A stretch of DNA of 9,749 bases from Betaproteobacteria bacterium (GTDB lineage Bacteria > Pseudomonadota > Gammaproteobacteria > Burkholderiales > SG8-39): contig VGIE01000056.1 of NCBI GenBank assembly GCA_016867955.1, positions 1 through 9,749 of the forward strand. The letters are read 5' to 3'. Under the pieces are notes generated by a model. That model was not told the DNA's origin and did not search any database. It saw only the letters and a program-made list of their open reading frames with translations. Within the stretch, counting starts at the first letter, position 1. Each line of letters opens with the position of its first letter. A program made the position numbers and the translations under genes. Below, piece by piece: positions 8,725 through 9,749 of the stretch.

Positions 8725-9672
8725 CTAGGCCAGGCTGTCCAGATACTTCTCGGCGTCGAGGGCGGCCATGCACCCCGAGCCTGCGCTGGTGACCGCTTGG
8801 CGGTAGACATGGTCCTGTACGTCGCCCGCTGCAAACACGCCCGGAATGCTGGTCATGGTAGCGTTGCCCTCCGGTCCGCCCTGGGTCACGATGTAGCCGC
8901 CCTTCATCTCGAGCTGGCCTTCGAAGATGCCGGTATTCGGCACGTGGCCGATGGCAATGAACAGCCCCTGGACATTGACCTGCTCCGTCGCGTTGCCGGC
9001 CGTGCTCTTGATGCGGATGCCGTTCACGCCCTTGTCATCGCCGAGGACTTCATCGAGCACGTGATTCCAGCGCACCGTGATGTTCGGGCGGGCGAACAGC
9101 TTGTTCTGCAGGATTTTCTCGCCGCGAAACTTGTCGCGCCGATGAACCACGGTGACCTTGCTCGCGATGTTTGAGAGGTAGAGCGCTTCCTCGACCGCCG
9201 TATTGCCGCCGCCGATCACGGCCACGTCCTGCCCCTTGTAGAAAAATCCGTCGCAGGTGGCGCAGGCCGAGACGCCCTTGCCCATGTACTTTTGCTCCGA
9301 GGGCAGGCCAAGGTACTGGGCGGATGCGCCGGTCGCGATGATCAGTGCGTCGCAGGTGTATTTGTCGGAGTCGCCCTCAAGCCGGAACGGCTTCTCGTTC
9401 AAATGCACGGTATGGACCTGGTCGAAGGCGATTTCGGTTTCGAATCGTTCCGCATGGGACTGGAAGCGCGCCATCAGGTCGGGCCCCTGCACGCCATCGA
9501 CATCGGCGGGCCAGTTGTCGACATCGGTGGTCGTCGTGAGCTGGCCGCCGGGCGCCAGGCCGGTGAGGAGCAGGGGCTTGAGGTTGGCCCTCGCAGCATA
9601 GATTGCCGCTGTGAATCCGGCCGGGCCGGAACCGAGGATCAACAGGCGCGCGTGCTTGCGGGATTTCGACAT
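8725..9672 (-). CDS. trxB: Thioredoxin reductase
   Basis: The 315-residue flavoenzyme passes electrons from NADPH through FAD and a redox disulfide to thioredoxin in the cytoplasm. FAD-binding GSGPAG is at 14-19, the redox-active CATC at 137-140 (followed by DGFF), NADPH-binding GGGNTA at 154-159 with the basic HRRDKFR at 177-183, and the second FAD motif AAGDVQD at 281-287. The RQAVTSAGSGCMAA end is typical. Length equals the usual 310-320. The start ATG at 9672 has GGAAGA just upstream (9682-9677, short 4-nt gap). The protein opens KHARLLILGSGPAGFTAAIY, close to betaproteobacterial TrxB. The Smr gene follows by 38 nt and is probably cotranscribed. Confidence 0.97.
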   Translation of the reverse strand: MSKSRKHARLLILGSGPAGFTAAIYAARANLKPLLLTGLAPGGQLTTTTDVDNWPADVDGVQGPDLMARFQSHAERFETEIAFDQVHTVHLNEKPFRLEGDSDKYTCDALIIATGASAQYLGLPSEQKYMGKGVSACATCDGFFYKGQDVAVIGGGNTAVEEALYLSNIASKVTVVHRRDKFRGEKILQNKLFARPNITVRWNHVLDEVLGDDKGVNGIRIKSTAGNATEQVNVQGLFIAIGHVPNTGIFEGQLEMKGGYIVTQGGPEGNATMTSIPGVFAAGDVQDHVYRQAVTSAGSGCMAALDAEKYLDSLA

Positions 9673-9717
9673 GGATTCTTCCGGAATGAAGTGGATGGCG
9701 ATGGAGTTCCGGCTGAG

Positions 9718-9723
9718 ATTATA
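9718..9723 (-). promoter_or_regulatory. -10 box for trxB
   Basis: A perfect TATAAT on the minus strand (plus strand ATTATA) lies 45 bases before the trxB ATG, giving a leader of about 38 nt. The -35 position near 9741-9746 reads GTCGGG, a poor match, close to the window edge. It would drive trxB and probably the Smr gene. Confidence 0.5.
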
Positions 9724-9749
9724 GTCCGTGGCGTGACCCGCCCGACCTG

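Noticed and set aside
8687..8773. Longer start for the Smr protein, overlapping trxB
   Set aside because: The extension would overlap the trxB coding end, reads as non-family sequence, and ATG 8686 gives a normal 201-residue protein.

Overview
The window is GC-rich chromosomal DNA with the gene content of a betaproteobacterium, most likely order Burkholderiales (Alcaligenaceae-like). The signs are a RhlE helicase with an Arg/Gly-rich tail, a nadE-glnB pair next to a divergent COG3146 acyltransferase-like gene, and a thioredoxin reductase followed by an Smr-domain gene. The order and genus are inferred from protein character and neighbourhood, not from a search. There are no rRNA, tRNA, CRISPR, IS or phage genes.

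Layout. 1-354 (-): start of a YheS-type ABC-F ATPase that runs off the left edge. 355-739: gene-free stretch with a strong extended -10 box and a long, structured leader for rhlE. 740-2269 (+): rhlE DEAD-box RNA helicase. 2407-3519 (-): exported solute-binding protein of the iron(III)/polyamine-type ABC family, with no permease or ATPase beside it. 3629-4573 (-): aldo/keto reductase. 4727-5869 (-): COG3146 (DUF482) protein. 5910-7589 (+): nadE, glutamine-dependent NAD+ synthetase, and 7679-8017 (+): glnB, PII nitrogen regulator. 8081-8686 (-): Smr-domain protein, and 8725-9672 (-): trxB, with its promoter at the right edge.

How the genes fit together. NadE uses glutamine as amide donor and GlnB senses glutamine and 2-oxoglutarate status, so their adjacency joins NAD+ synthesis to nitrogen sensing. 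RhlE and the ABC-F protein act on RNA and ribosomes, and TrxB feeds the thioredoxin system. The solute-binding protein and aldo/keto reductase look like an accessory pair between conserved housekeeping genes.

The most notable signals are regulatory. One is the 40-bp gap between the COG3146 gene and nadE, where two divergent promoters overlap and both appear to drive leaderless mRNAs. Another is the long rhlE leader with three hairpins and a tiny ORF that overlaps the rhlE start codon. I found no new multi-gene system.
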